Assembly: GCA_030765065.1 (NCBI GenBank)
Contig: CM060980.1
Span: forward strand, 63,658,364-63,722,363
Reading direction: 5' to 3'
Source: Deroplatys truncata
Lineage: Eukaryota; Arthropoda; Insecta; Mantodea; Mantidae
DNA: 64,000 nt
Under the pieces are notes generated by a model, which made no database searches, was not told the DNA's origin, and worked only from the letters and a program-made list of their open reading frames with translations. Positions 47,021 through 59,097 of this stretch are shown piece after piece (position 1 is the stretch's first letter; the number at the start of each line of letters is the position of its first letter). Both the position numbers and the translations under genes were made by a program.

Positions 47021-47174
47021 GGAAATCAAAGTAGTCAGAATAACAGTATACTTATCTTAATTATCGTTAATAAACATTTAATGGGACAGTTGCAGTTACT
47101 ATCAACATGTTAGGCATTATTTCTTGCAATGTACAACATTTTCGTGTGAATTTAACAAAAGAAAAGCTAAGACA

Positions 47175-48258
47175 ACCAGATGTGTTATATTCATATGACC
47201 CTGTCTACCCTGTATTACTTATTTTTATAATTTCTACACACTTTTCTTATATATGCTTATTTTTATGTCTACCTCATGTTACTGGAGATAAACCATTGCA
47301 GAAATTCAGTACACATTTCGTTAAAGGTACAAGGTAGATAGAGGAAACCGAGTCGGTAGTCAGATGTTTAAATGCCGGCCTTGAATTCACATACTCCTTC
47401 CATGACATCTCGAGAAACAACTAAATAGCGACAACACTTTTTAAAAATGACAAAAGCCTCGAAAATTCCAAACTAATAATAACTGATATCTCGGGAATTG
47501 CTAATGCCAGAAAATAAGTTATTTGAAATGAATTCTGTGTTTTAAAGAGTTCTAAACGTTTTGTGTAGTACGTTCCTGGCTATCTCTTAAGGTTTCACGG
47601 TTAAACAAAATTATATAAAATTCCTTCTTAATAAAAAGAACTCGGGCTAATACCAGAGAGTTCAAGCTATACATTTTGATTTATACTTAAATGTCTTAAA
47701 TCTATGGTATTTTAATCAAAATCGTTGAGGTATTTTTGAAAAATAAAACATTTCGAGAGACGTTCTATGTAAAGGGCAGTCTGAAGTGGGGAAGTTTTCT
47801 TGAAAATCTTCCTGTCGCATCGTTGGAAGATACTGAACTTAAATACCAAATTTGGTATTTATCCCACATTCCGTTTTCGAATTACGCAGACACACATGGA
47901 TCTTTTTGTAAAAATTCTAAAATTATGGTATTTTAATAAAAATCGTAAGTGCCATTTTCAGAAATTAAAAAATTTCCAAAAATGGTAGTTTACAGCTGGG
48001 AAATTTTCTTGAAACTTTTCGTATCGTACCTTTGGAAGGTACTGAACCTAAATAACCAGTCTGGTATTTATCCAACTTTTCGTTTTTTGAGTTATACTGT
48101 TCACAGACACGCATGCGAACCTTTTACTAAAAATGCTTTAGTTTTTAAGTCAGAGGGCCTCGAAACACATATTGTGGTTATCTGGCGAAATCTCGATATA
48201 AAATTATTGGGTGGAGTGCAATACATTCTCTACCTACTACGCACATGGTAGAAACGCA
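47175..48258 (+). repeat. Family A repeat, plus copy with internal duplication
   Basis: It runs from accagatgtgttatattcat to catggtagaaacgc. About 200 bp are present twice: 47700-47900 and 47920-48115 both contain a ggtattttaat-aaaatcgt block followed by the ttttcttgaaa block. This makes it the longest copy. Confidence 0.78.
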
Positions 48259-49734
48259 AAATAAACGTTTTGTTTCAATTTGGGATCTCAGAACATTTAT
48301 TTCCGATAAAATTTCGACATTGTAGAGGTACAGGTAGGCCTGGTACACAAGCGTGACGTTACAATTTACTTTCTACCTCGAGCATTGGCTCTTTTGTTGT
48401 CTCAGGTTAGTTTTAGATAGGATACGTGTATACAAAGTGCATCATTTAATTTGAGACTGTACAATCTCACCAAAACTAAGCGTTGTATAAATAACTGTCT
48501 TGAATAAAATCTTATTGATATTGTGGGGGAAAATAAATGCCATTAGTGGTGTTTTATTTGGAGGATGTTGTGATGGTCATTTTAGGGTTAATTTAAATTG
48601 ACCCTAATTGTAGGTTAACATTTAAAAATACTAAATTGACCCTAAAGCAACTTTTATCAATAATCTTTTATTAAAACCTCTTTCTAGAACGCTTAGTTTT
48701 ACAGACATTGTATAGTATCAACTTAATGGTCCACCCTATATATCTTAAATAATAAACGTCAATTTTATTTTACCTGGGATACATTACAATTTAAATTAAA
48801 TTAGCAACATGTTGTTAGTACTTTAGTGAGTGCTATACCCATCCAGTTACAAGTTTTATTACCGCCGCGACATTTTTGAAGTTCAGTTATTCTGAATGGA
48901 AAACTTTTAACTTCCATCGCTCAGTTGCTCGCCGTCGCGTGATACGCCGAAATGAACACTGATGGAACTTAATATGGTGGAGAAACTCCTGAAAGCTTCT
49001 AAAATCATCTGTTTGTGTCTGTGTGTGTCCCCGTGCGGAAACGCTGAGGTTTTGTTCAACTAACTCCTCTCTTGATTTAGAGAATTGTCTAATTTCCCTA
49101 ACTTTTCAATGGGTGATTATTTTCTGATTTTATTCCTTAGACGGCTTAGAAAAATATAACTGAAATGACTTCCGGCAGCTGCGTGTGCTTCCATTCTCAG
49201 TTACGTTTCTGCTATCGATTGCGGCAGGTAGTGTAAGGATCACAAAATGGAAATCTATTTTTGTTGTATTGAATTTTAAAGTTGACTGCATTCAGGCGTA
49301 AGATTGTTTTGGTCGGTTTTAAGCAAATGATATTCGAATGTGCAAAAGCCATTTTGCATGTTATTGATATATTAATGGACATTCATTTCCATTTCATATT
49401 CGGTTCTTTTTTAATTATTAAAAGCCTACAACGCTTAAGTTTATCGCTTTCTCTTCCCGTTCTGGTTCCCATTTCTGATTTGTTGCAAATTCGCAAATCC
49501 ACTAATTCCAATTATTAAATTGAGGTTAGGCCTGCTGCTTTCTGATTCCTGTTCTCAATTGATTGTTCAGGGCATATTAGCCTCCTATTCCGTTTCCATT
49601 CCGGTTTCTCGTTTCTTTTCCGTTCCTGGGCATTTGTGCAGCAGAATTATATGTGAATGCTGGCAGCAGAGCATTCCCATTTAACGGACAAAGTTATTGC
49701 GAAGCCGAGCTTGTCGCGTGGATGGCGGTGTCCT
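48259..49734. other. Unannotated stretch
   Basis: A short family A tail piece (gggatctcagaacatttatt) lies at 48275-48320. The rest is AT-rich sequence without recognisable features. The 78-codon frame at 49282-49518 has no domain. Confidence 0.45.
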
Positions 49735-50130
49735 TCAGTGCCTCGACTGGTTGGTTAGAGAGATAAGGGCGTGGCCTATCCCGTCAAAGTAAATACAGGA
49801 ACACCTTTGAGAAGCAGCGAGATATGCCTGGATGTTTCTTTTCCCCCAATTCCCGCGAACTCCCTCGTAACTCCTGCGACTATATATCGACGAGCATGCT
49901 CGCGACCATTAGTGACTTATTTATGCGACGTAAGCTGCGGGTTATTCACTTATTTTACGAGCGAGTAATAGTGCGCCTAGCGCGAGAAGTCAAATCTCAT
50001 TTCGACGCTCGAGCGAGTAAAGCGGAAGGAAGAAGAGACTTCGTGCGTCATTCTTTACACCGCTACGCGGAAAGAAAAGAAAAGTGAAGTGACAGTGAAA
50101 ATTAATAAAGTTATAGTATGAATAGCCACA
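49735..50130 (+). promoter_or_regulatory. GC-richer promoter-like segment, possibly an LTR
   Basis: It contains a TATA-like gactatatatcgacg near 49880. CG-rich leader-like sequence with repeated gcgag words follows, then aaagtgaagtgacagtgaaa and attaataaagttatag (a possible polyadenylation signal) near 50085-50120. The closing gtgaagtgacagtga words are also found in the heat-shock-type segment at 7.9 kb. No coding sequence follows. The class is a guess. Confidence 0.3.
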
Positions 50131-51055
50131 ACCTGACACCTTATATTTCTTTGTCCTCTGCTTCTAACCATATTTAAACTTTTACATTAGATTTCAAACA
50201 GTCTCTTAAAATTCTATTTTCCTTAAGTACAAAGCTATACTCTGTTATTTTACATGAAATTAGTATTTTCTATACAGTAATTTGATTCAGGCCACGTTTC
50301 ATCGTGTTCTTGATGTAATATTTATATTACTTAACCTTGTATTAATCACGCATTATTGATATTATTGATAATTATGATCACTATGTACTGTTTCATCACG
50401 ATGGTTTACGAATCTTCAGAAGATCCTCTCTCTGTTTCAATTTGCTTGATTTAGAACTACTAATGTCATTGCATACGCCCATTTGGGATTCTGTTGAAAT
50501 ACTGGTAAATCAGGCTTACTGATAACCGATTGTCGAGCCGAAGATAAATCTGCGGCTTCGGAGTACTGTACGACGGTATAATCAATTTCCAGCCCCTCGA
50601 TTACAAATTTGCCCATGATGGATGATAGTGTAGATACTAGACCAAACATTGTCCACACAAGCTCAATTAACTGCAGCTGAAACCTTCCTTCCATGTTAAA
50701 CACACCCCGCCCGTGTCCCCATCCTGCTGCAATAGGTATTCATTGTTTGCGTGAATCCTTAGCAGCACAAAACCTTCAATACACCTATTGCGCTTTTGGA
50801 AAAATTTCTAATCAGAAAATATGCGCCGGACTTCATTTACTAAACTTAAACTTAGAGTTTCTCACCAAAAACATAATAAGAACATAAAACGCTGGGGGAA
50901 GGAATTATATGTAGAATAATGGAATACTCTTTTGTATGCTATCGTTGTGATAAATTCTATGTTGTCCAGTAAACAAGGTGTAAGTTTTTGATTCCATTCT
51001 TAAATTTCATTTGGAAATAAATTATTCTTGGAAAGTTATTTATTACTATAAAATA
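50131..51055. other. Unannotated stretch
   Basis: The 88-codon minus frame at 50437-50703 shows no recognisable domain. No repeat match in the window. Confidence 0.45.
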
Positions 51056-52453
51056 TAGGATTGTCTCATAAGTTCATTTTCCGTTACATTTCAATCACTA
51101 AGAACGCCTGGGAACACATCTCACCCGCAGCACAGCTACGACAACCTAGTTGCCGAACTTTCTATTCACAAACTAAACACAAGGTCTTTCAAAAGATAAA
51201 TAACTACGGCATTTAGGTTTTGTAAACAAATATTTATTTCCTGCAGTATACACCATTATTGTCGACAATATATTGTCATTTCTCTGGAAGCTTATAAATG
51301 TTATTTCTCCAAAATGTAGAGGTTTTCTGGTTGATGAACTCTTCGAAGTTTAGTCCGCAGTCCTCGGAAGTTGGACGTTTGCGATTCAGAAAATTCTGAA
51401 GGGAACAGAATAGATGAAAGTCGGATGGGGCAATGTCTGGAGAATACGGTGGTTGGAGTAACACATCTCATTCAAAATCACAAAACTTTTGACGGATCAC
51501 CATTGAGGTATGTGGTCTGGCTTTGTCCTGGTGAAAGACGACATCGTTTCCCAATTCTGGTCATTTCTCTTCAATGGCTTGCCTTGAGACGATCCAACTG
51601 AGAGCAGTATTTCTCGGAATTGATAGTTTCATTATTTGGAAGAAGTTTGTAATACAGGATTCCTTTGCAATACCACCAAATGCATAGCATAACCTTTCTT
51701 GGATGCAACCCTGATGTAGGAACCGATAGTACTGGCTGCCCTTTCTTGCACCATGATTTACTTTTTCGGGCGCTGTTGTGCACAATCCACTTCTCATCTC
51801 CAGTTACCAGTCGTTCCAGAAAAGTATCATTCTGATTGCGTCTCAATAAGGAGTCAAGATGGAAACGCGCTGAATTAAATTCGCTTCATCCAGTTCGTGA
51901 GGAACTCGTACATCGCGAATATTTACGTAACCCAGTTTTTTCGTGTCCTGGTTATAGTAATACGAGCTAAATTGAGCTCCAATGCCAACACCCAAGTTGT
52001 TATTTGTGGATTGTTTACTATCATTTCATGAATTCTTTCCACGTCCGTAACCATTGGCCGTCTAGATGAGGATTTGTCGTTCAGGGAGAAATTTCCAGCT
52101 CGAAATCGACTAAACAACTTTTGACATGCTGGATTCGTTATTGCATCTTCCCCGTAAACAGCACAAATTTTCTGCCGGCATTGTGAGGCGGTTTTACCCT
52201 TACGATAGTAATACAGCACAAGTTGTCGGAAATGTTCCTTTTTGCTTTCTGTAGTTTTAAACACAAGTTCACGCTGTTCTATCCAATGTCAGTCACAAAC
52301 ACTCACTGACATATTCAATAGCAAGTCTGTTGTTGACCTCTAAGTCATAGGGGTGGTTAGGCAACTATAATAACTTGCGTGTACAGAGGGTTCAGGGTTT
52401 TCAGGCGCTATAGATGGAACTTCCGAGCAAAACGAACTTATGAGACAACCCAA
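51056..52453 (-). mobile_element. Mariner transposon, 1398 bp, with terminal inverted repeats and TA duplication
   Basis: The left end has ggattgtctcataagttc and the right end is the inverse of gggttgtctcataagttc, with continuing similarity outward to a flanking TA on each side (51054-51055 and 52454-52455). Length, ends and TA target all fit the mariner family. The transposase reads on the minus strand and is broken, so this copy cannot move itself. Confidence 0.92.
51276..52264 (-). pseudogene. Mariner transposase pseudogene
   Basis: From 52264 the N-terminal DNA-binding region reads FRQLVLYYYRKGKTASQ, ICAVYGEDAI and a helix-turn-helix continuing to 51923. After a frame break the catalytic domain follows, with VTGDEKWIVHN holding the first Asp and LCIWWYCKGILYYKLLP. 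After a further break, HQDKARPH holds the second Asp, and PPYSPDIAPSDFHLFCSLQN the third. All three acidic residues of the DD34D triad are therefore still readable, although the frame is broken between blocks and a stop lies in the segment after HQDKARPH. The C-terminal end FWRNNIYKLPEK lies at 51276-51320. In the intact enzyme these domains bind the terminal repeats and carry out cut-and-paste at TA. Confidence 0.92.
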
Positions 52454-52461
52454 TATAGGTA

Positions 52462-52535
52462 TATTGTCACGGCTGGGACTCGAGCATGTATCTTAGACTT
52501 TCTTTATAGATGCGCTAACACTTAGCTACCATAGT
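52462..52535 (-). mobile_element. tRNA-like SINE head fragment
   Basis: The minus strand reads ggtagctaagtgttagcgc, an A-box type, and tgctcgagtcccagcc, a B-box type, at tRNA spacing. No body is recognisable. Confidence 0.45.
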
Positions 52536-53774
52536 GAAATCCAATACATTTAGGCGTGTAGCCTAAAATAAGAGAAATAGAAAAACTATTTGACAAATAA
52601 TGATTGACAAATAAAGCCTAAATAAGCCTATTTTAAGGGTACAGAAAACCTAAAATGAAGGCTAACAGGATTTAAAAATCCACGCCCTCCTATTTATATA
52701 TCATGTTTCAAAGTAATCACTTTAGCCGTTTTTGAGTGAGAGGTAATATATACATACACCAAAGCAAAAGGTCTAAAATGCGATATCCTGTTAACGCCAG
52801 TTCTTTATTCTAAATCGAAAATTGCTAAAAAAAAGAAAGAAAAAAAGAGAAGACACTATTAACATTACTACTTTTATTTGGAACCCCAAAGAAACATCAT
52901 TATTGCTATTATTGAATAAGTTTAATGTATTCAAACAAGAAAATCTACTGTTCTTATTTTAATTACGGGTTTTCATTGGTTCCATTCATTTAGGAATGTA
53001 AAAGATAATTGGCCTATAGTGAATGTCAATTCTCATATCCCTTTTCACTCACGGTTGAATAATCATACATATGGTTGACTACATTACTTCATTGTTTTGC
53101 GTTTCACTTCACTTTAAGTTCTGTAATAACTGAATGAGACTTAATGAAAGCGCTAAAAAGATAGGCACTGTCCTTTAACTTCTTCTGTAGTAAAATTAGC
53201 CAGAGCGCTGACATAATATCAAATATTTCAGTTCTGGCACTGATAAGACACGACTTCCAATTGTAGTACCTAATGAGACGGTATGTCGTGGATAACACTT
53301 GCGTGAGCTAGTCTATAAAGGTAAAATATAATACCTATAATCGAATATTTGCAAAACGTGTAGCTACAGTTTTTCACCAGGCAGCATATTTGTAATGGAC
53401 CCTTTTGTACATTCGGTCAATTCAAAATTGTCCTTAAATCGGGTACTTCCGTGAGCGCTCGGGACAGCCAGATTTTATTCACAAGACTGCTTATGTTCTT
53501 TTATTAATTGTAATGGAACAACTATAATCACATGTCTCCCGAGAAAATAATACAGATATGAAATTTCAAACAAGGATATTTCAGTGTGTTTCAACACTAA
53601 ATATTTGTAATCAAAACACACTTTATTGGTTTATGGTTCTCAAGTGGAGCATAACTAAAGCTCGTTACAATGCTAAACTTACTGTAGCAGCCTTATCTCA
53701 GTGGTAGTGTTAGCTTACTGTTCCTGAGGTTGCAAGTAGAGAAAGTAAAAATATATATAACAGGCTTACTTCAT
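52536..53774. other. Unannotated stretch with a tRNA-like fragment
   Basis: At 53686-53733 ccttatctcagtggtagtgt resembles an A box and D arm, and gttcctgaggttgc follows. It runs into a 20-bp family A end (tagagaaagtaaaaa). The rest is unrecognised. Confidence 0.4.
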
Positions 53775-54606
53775 TTTTACTTTCTCTACTACGTATAGTA
53801 AGTAGGGGAAGTATTGTATTCCAGCCAAAAATTCGATACCGAGATTTCACCGGAAATATATGTTTTGAGACCCCCTGTATCCAAAAAAAGCATTTTTGGA
53901 AACATGTCCGTGTGTGTCTGTGAACAGCATAATTCAGAAACGAACAGTCGGATAAACACCAAACTTGGTATTTAGGTTCAGCATCTTCCAGAGATGCGAC
54001 ACGAAGGTTTTCAAGAAAATCCTCCCACCTCAGATTACCCTTTACATGGAGCATTTTTCGAAAATTTTAATTTTCTCAAAAATAGCTCTAACGATTTTTA
54101 ATAAAATACCATAAGTTTAAGACATTTTTATGGCAAATGAAATGTATATCTCGAATTTTCTGGGGATATCTCCAAAAGTATTCTTCATTTGAACGAATTT
54201 TGCACAACTGGTAAACCATAAGAGATAGACAAAATTTTACTACACAAAAAATGTAGATCGCGTTAAAATACATAATTTGTCATATACATCTTTTTGTTGA
54301 GTGAACCATTTTCGAGATATTGCTTGTTATTCCCTTAAATTTTCCAATACTTTTTCTCAAATTCGTTATTCATTTTTTTTATGTCCTGGACATACAAAGA
54401 GAATGGAGTACTGCACATAGCAACCAGCTCTTAAAATATTTGACTATCGCTTAAAGCCTACCAATTCCCCTTGCATCTACAACAAAATTAGCAATAAGAT
54501 TAACATCTCGATATCTCGATTAACATGAAGCATATGGAGAATAAGCGTTTGTAAAAATAGTTCGTACAAGAGTAGAGAAAGTCATGTGAGTGTAACACAT
54601 CAGATT
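53775..54606 (-). repeat. Family A repeat, full-length minus copy (second subfamily)
   Basis: It runs from ttactttctctactacgtat to gtgagtgtaacacatcagat, about 830 bp. It is very close to the 44.3 kb copy. Confidence 0.88.
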
Positions 54607-55282
54607 TTTATGTACGTGACGTTTATTTAGCAGTCCTTCATACCCGTAGATGGTAACCATGACAATATTTTGGTCGGGAGGAGGTTTCATACTCAGTCAA
54701 TTCAATTGTATAACCACAAATTTCACCACTTACATTTGTAAGTAAAGTGATGTGACACAAACAATATTATTTTTATATTAGAGTAAAGCGGATCCACTGC
54801 GGAGAATCCAACTCGAGCTGTTTGAGGAGAAGTTAAGTAGCTTAATCGCTCCACGCCAAGCACTGAGAGGTAGTCCAAATCAGTGCTTTGTGGATTGTAT
54901 TATAGAGTTAGCCAAAACGGCGCACAGAAGTTAACGGTTCTGAACCGTTCCAAGGGACCTTATAAATTTAACTGTTCAAGAGTCCGGCAACTTTTAGTTT
55001 GACGGAGTGTACATTCAGCGCATTTATTACTTAGTTGATCGTAAACCGGTAGAGCGCGTTTCGGTTCCCCGGCTCGTCTGTTGAATTCAGAATCAGATGT
55101 GTAATATATGTCGGAATCACATGTTTTGTTTGCATGCATATTCAGATACTTCAGATCCGTAGCTCCTCTTCCCCTTTATGAAAATGTGCGGCATTACTTT
55201 GTTACACATATTGAAATTATACTCGTGCAGTCATCGAGTCACAACACTTAATACAAAGGTTCAGATCATCCTTAAAAAGAAA
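54607..55282. other. Unannotated spacer
   Basis: No gene or repeat recognised over about 680 bp. Confidence 0.5.
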
Positions 55283-56135
55283 CATCTCATGTGCTACATT
55301 CACATGACTTGTTCTACCCACTATCATTTACTTTTATATAACTTCTACAAATCATTCTTACGAAAGCATATGTACTTTATCATAATATACGTAAACCTTT
55401 GCAGAAATAGTTCATTACACATTTCGTTGTGGATACAAGGGGGATAGAGGAAACGAATCGCTAGGCACGTGTTTAAAGGCGGGTCGCTCTATGCTGGCCT
55501 TGAAATTCCATACTCTTTCCATGGCATTGCGATAAACAACTGAATAGCAGCAGAACTTTAAAAAAATCACAAGTATTGAAAATCTTGAACCCATATTAAC
55601 GGATATCTCGGAAATAGCTGATGCTACAAAAAAGTCGAGATAAACTTTGTGTTTTAAAGAGATCTTAATTGTTTGTGCATCAAGTTTTAGTCTATTTCTT
55701 ATGGTTTACCCATTATACAAAATTCCTTCCGAATGAAGAGGACTTCACTGGCTATTCCCAGAACATTCAAGATATACGAGTTTGTCATGTAAATATCTTA
55801 ATATATGGTGTTTAAATCAAAAATTTTGAAGCCACTTTTGAGAAAACAAAAGTTTCCAAAAATGCTCTATAAAAGCTTAGGTTTAGATGGGGGAATTTCT
55901 TTTGAAATTCTTCTTGTCGCATCTTTGGAAGATGAACTCAAATTACAGTTTACTTTGTTTTTTTATGTATTTTCGAATTTACGTTTAAGAGTTATCCTAT
56001 TCACAGAAACACACGCACACCCACTTTTTTTTCTAAAAATGCTTTCTTTGTATTCAGGAACCCCCAGAACAAGATTTCTGGGGAAATATCTATATGCACT
56101 TTTCCTCTAATTATTAGGTATGTGGTAGAGAAGTA
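55283..56135 (+). repeat. Family A repeat, full-length plus copy (first subfamily)
   Basis: It runs from catctcatgtgctacattc to ggtatgtggtagagaagtag, about 850 bp, with all blocks in order but more substitutions than average. Confidence 0.82.
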
Positions 56136-56640
56136 GAAATCGCTCTGTACTCCCAGAATCCTACTTTCAACATGTATGTTTTCCATTCTTCCGAAGTAGC
56201 GACCTGACACGTACCCGATGGGGGGTGTCAGAGCATTTGTTATTGGCAGAGAATCAGAAATATTATAGAAATCAGTGTTTAACCTGAATGGGATAAAACA
56301 AAAATACAATACGAAATCTCTGGAGAAAAAACAAAGGCAATGGTCATGAAGGGTAAAGAATAGTTTTCAGTCAAGAATGTTTCGGAGAAAAAATAATCGA
56401 GCAGGTGTATTATACCTTTAAATATTTTGCATCAACAATATCAGTAACTTATAGAAAGGTATAAATTGAAGAAAATATTAAAGTATATAAAGAAATCAAT
56501 GGTTGTATTAAAAGATATAGGTAGAAATATGAGAATGGATCTAAAATTAAGACGATATAGGCCACATTAAAGTATCATGAGAAACGTGGGTAGTAAGAAA
56601 CAAGGAAAACTCAAGATTGGAGGCATCTCAAAAAGTTTTT
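56136..56640. other. Unannotated stretch
   Basis: A purine-rich, AT-rich sequence with no clear feature. It may belong to the LINE remnant that follows. Confidence 0.4.
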
Positions 56641-57010
56641 AAGGTCTTTATTGAGCGTAACTAGAAAAGATCTACTCCGGAATGCAGACATAAGAGAAGA
56701 ATTTAAAGGAAGAAAATATTGTAGAAAAAGTGGAAAGACTACGTTCATAGGATTGGAGCTTCGAGATTACCACGGTAAGCACTGTTTTATCTTTGTTCAA
56801 AGTCTTTTGAGACAGTGGAAGGGGCAGATAACGACATCGAGCGGCTGTTGCGGGAGCTATCACAAAGAGCCGCCACACCGACTTGGGCACGAGCGACCGG
56901 TTTTCTACCCTCCCCATCCACTGTCTCAAAAGACTGAACAAAGAATATAAACTTTTGGGACAAAGAGACTTTGGACGACTCCATATGAGGTGGAGAGACC
57001 AGCTTGATTA
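56641..57010 (+). pseudogene. LINE ORF2 C-terminal remnant interrupted by a short inverted-repeat element
   Basis: From 56654 the plus strand reads SVTRKDLLRNADIREEFK and, after a one-base shift, ENIVEKVERLRS. This matches the region downstream of the reverse transcriptase in several insect LINE proteins, which continue with a WYGH-type block. After the inverted-repeat element at 56791-56943 the reading resumes with GQRDFGRLHMRWRDQL, which resembles the usual closing motif of that family. The remnant has a frameshift, a stop and the insertion. Confidence 0.6.
56791..56943. mobile_element. 153-bp MITE-like element with 27-29 bp inverted ends
   Basis: The left end starts ctttgttcaaagtcttttga (56791-56819). 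The right end 56917-56943 is its inverse with one deletion and one substitution. The GC-rich centre has no reading frame. It interrupts a LINE remnant. Confidence 0.75.
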
Positions 57011-57600
57011 GCCTCGGAACAGGTCTAAAAGCCTAATCCATGTAATGGAAGAAAATATCGTAGAGTTTATTCTGCAATTTGAAACTAACTTTTAGCGCCT
57101 ATACAGTGTAATTTACAGGACGGCAAACTTATCATTTTAAAAAGTGGATTCATGTCCAGAAACATACGGTTTGGGCAATGTGTAGCATTAAAGTCTAACA
57201 ACACCAGGAGTCCGCACACATGAGGTGGTTGCTAACGCGCGATACTGAGGTATTAGTCGGCCACGATAGGAGTGCATGTGGCGGGAAGAGGAATAAACTT
57301 TATGAAAAAGTGGATGGGGCATCGTAAGGACAGTCAGGTAAAGTAAACATCCGCAGTTCCGAGTTGCATTTACTAGTGTGGCTGAGGCCTGCAAATGTAG
57401 TACCCCTACTGCCATGCCCCTCGCTTCCCTCTGTTCCCTAGCCTTGATTGTCAACAAAAATAGTGGCGCCCTCCTCCAACAGCATTCATATTGTAATCGA
57501 CCAGTACCTGGAATTATATTGACACGTACGCGCGATTTTGAATACCGATTAGATTTTTTTTCTTTTTACTGAACATTTTGCGATACATAAGCATTGGTGT
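57011..57600. other. Unannotated stretch
   Basis: A moderately GC-rich piece at 57200-57480 has short frames on both strands without a known domain. Confidence 0.4.
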
Positions 57601-57815
57601 GGGGTGGCATCACATTCAAGAAATATCGAGTTCGAATCTCGGTTAGGGTGAATTAATCTGATAAGGGTTTTTTCGGGATTTTCCATTATCCTGAAAAGAC
57701 GAATGTCTAAGCTCTAGGGACTTCGGGTTCGTTTGAGCATCATTTTGCACATTTCATTCATTCATTCATCGTCCGATATGACCTATCAGGTTAAAGAACG
57801 TTAAAGCTAAACTAG
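57601..57815 (+). mobile_element. Family E SINE-like element, longer copy
   Basis: It begins with a tRNA-type second half (atcgagttcgaatctcggtt). It shares ctgaaaagacgaatgtc, an ATTC-repeat tract and gacctatcaggttaaagaac with 29119-29283. Confidence 0.65.
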
Positions 57816-58027
57816 ACCTTCGCTGAATCTCTTAGCTTTAATTGTTAAAGAATTGTGCAAAGAAAGAAAACTAAGTTCTGTGTGTTATAGCATAAAACAG
57901 ATGATTTGCTGAGGCATGTACTGTAATAGACATTTACGTAACTGTATAGGAAAGTGAGTTTTTTTCAGGACGAGTTAGATGTTTACGGCCAAAGCGAAGC
58001 TGATGCCGGAATATTGAAATGAATCCT

Positions 58028-58135
<108 letters not shown>

Positions 58136-58264
58136 ACACTTTTTTAAAGTTACGTACAGATTTTGTTTAATACTATGCCGAAATACTTTATACATTGGTT
58201 AAATATTGCACTGCGTACTACGTTGGAAATAGACGCAGTCATATGTTTCATATTCTCATTGCAG

Positions 58265-58399
58265 GGCCAATGTATTCATGTGTTGGAGCACGGAAAATAC
58301 GGAGAAATTGAAGACGTACGGTTTGGAGACGGAAAATCTGAAATTCCAGACAGTATGAAACAAAACTTGCTTCAATATATTTGGCAGTTTTTGAACTGA
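58265..58399 (+). CDS. Candidate coding exon, uncertain
   Basis: It is preceded by a good acceptor (ttcatattctcattgcag). The following frame reads GQCIHVLEHGKYGEIEDVRF and continues DGKSEIPDSMKQNLLQYIWQ before stopping at 58397-58399. The composition is protein-like. The reading frame (phase 0) does not fit the phase-2 donor at 33909, and the stop would make it a terminal exon, which conflicts with the exon at 59098. It could be an alternative last exon, part of another gene, or a chance frame. No domain recognised. Confidence 0.3.
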   Translation, partial: GQCIHVLEHGKYGEIEDVRFGDGKSEIPDSMKQNLLQYIWQFLN

Positions 58400-59097
58400 G
58401 TGCACTCTTTCTTAAAATCCACGGTTACCGGAATTTTCATTTAAAGATTAGAATGTGAAATTTCAGAAAGCGCACCACCATGTTCAACATCCATATTTAA
58501 AGCGTTAAAATGTACTCTTTATAAGCCACAACATGTCATTTTGGGGTTTGTAGTCTATGTAACTTAATTGTGCATTTTAAAGAGCATCACTTGTCCACGT
58601 GCTTAAACTGCAACTTTTATTGTAACAAACTTTAGTAAAAAAATACCCATAAAACTAAGAATACTGCAAAAAGGCATGTGTTTTCCTCAGATGTAACCTC
58701 TATGAGCAAGTATTACGAATTAAATCCCTTGTAACTTCTTAAATTTAATCCTAAAATATGAAACTTTGGAAACTTTATTTTTTTCATAAATAACGTAATA
58801 TCTTCGTTTTAGAAGCCATACAAAATAAGCTGTCTTTATAGCTTTTATTTTCATACTTTGAAACCTACAAGCACATTTTCGTTTTCGCTGCTGCTTGTGC
58901 TTACTACAGGATGTATTGTACAGATATTTGTATTAATATTAAAACCATGTAGACTAACGAATGTTGCAGCTCTATTCCCTACAGTTGTATTAGTGTACAC
59001 AAGGAGACAGTGTTTCCACTATTGCCTTTATAAAATATTTCATAATTTCACTTATAGGTGTATTTTATAATATCTACTTTTGTTGTTTTTTCTTCAG
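58400..59097. other. Intronic-looking AT-rich stretch
   Basis: No feature beyond the polypyrimidine tract ttttgttgttttttcttcag that leads into the next exon. Confidence 0.5.

Noticed and set aside
5019-54054. Small proteins with motifs like FELCYSQTHKH or SYAVHRHTHT found at many places
   Set aside because: The same peptide is read from each family A copy across its CA slot. It is repeat translation, not a gene family.
2440-56135. Family A as a Helitron or as a TIR transposon
   Set aside because: No TC/CTRR termini or terminal hairpin at the right place, and no inverted repeats at the outermost tips. The inverse GACTTTCTCTAC motif is subterminal on one side.
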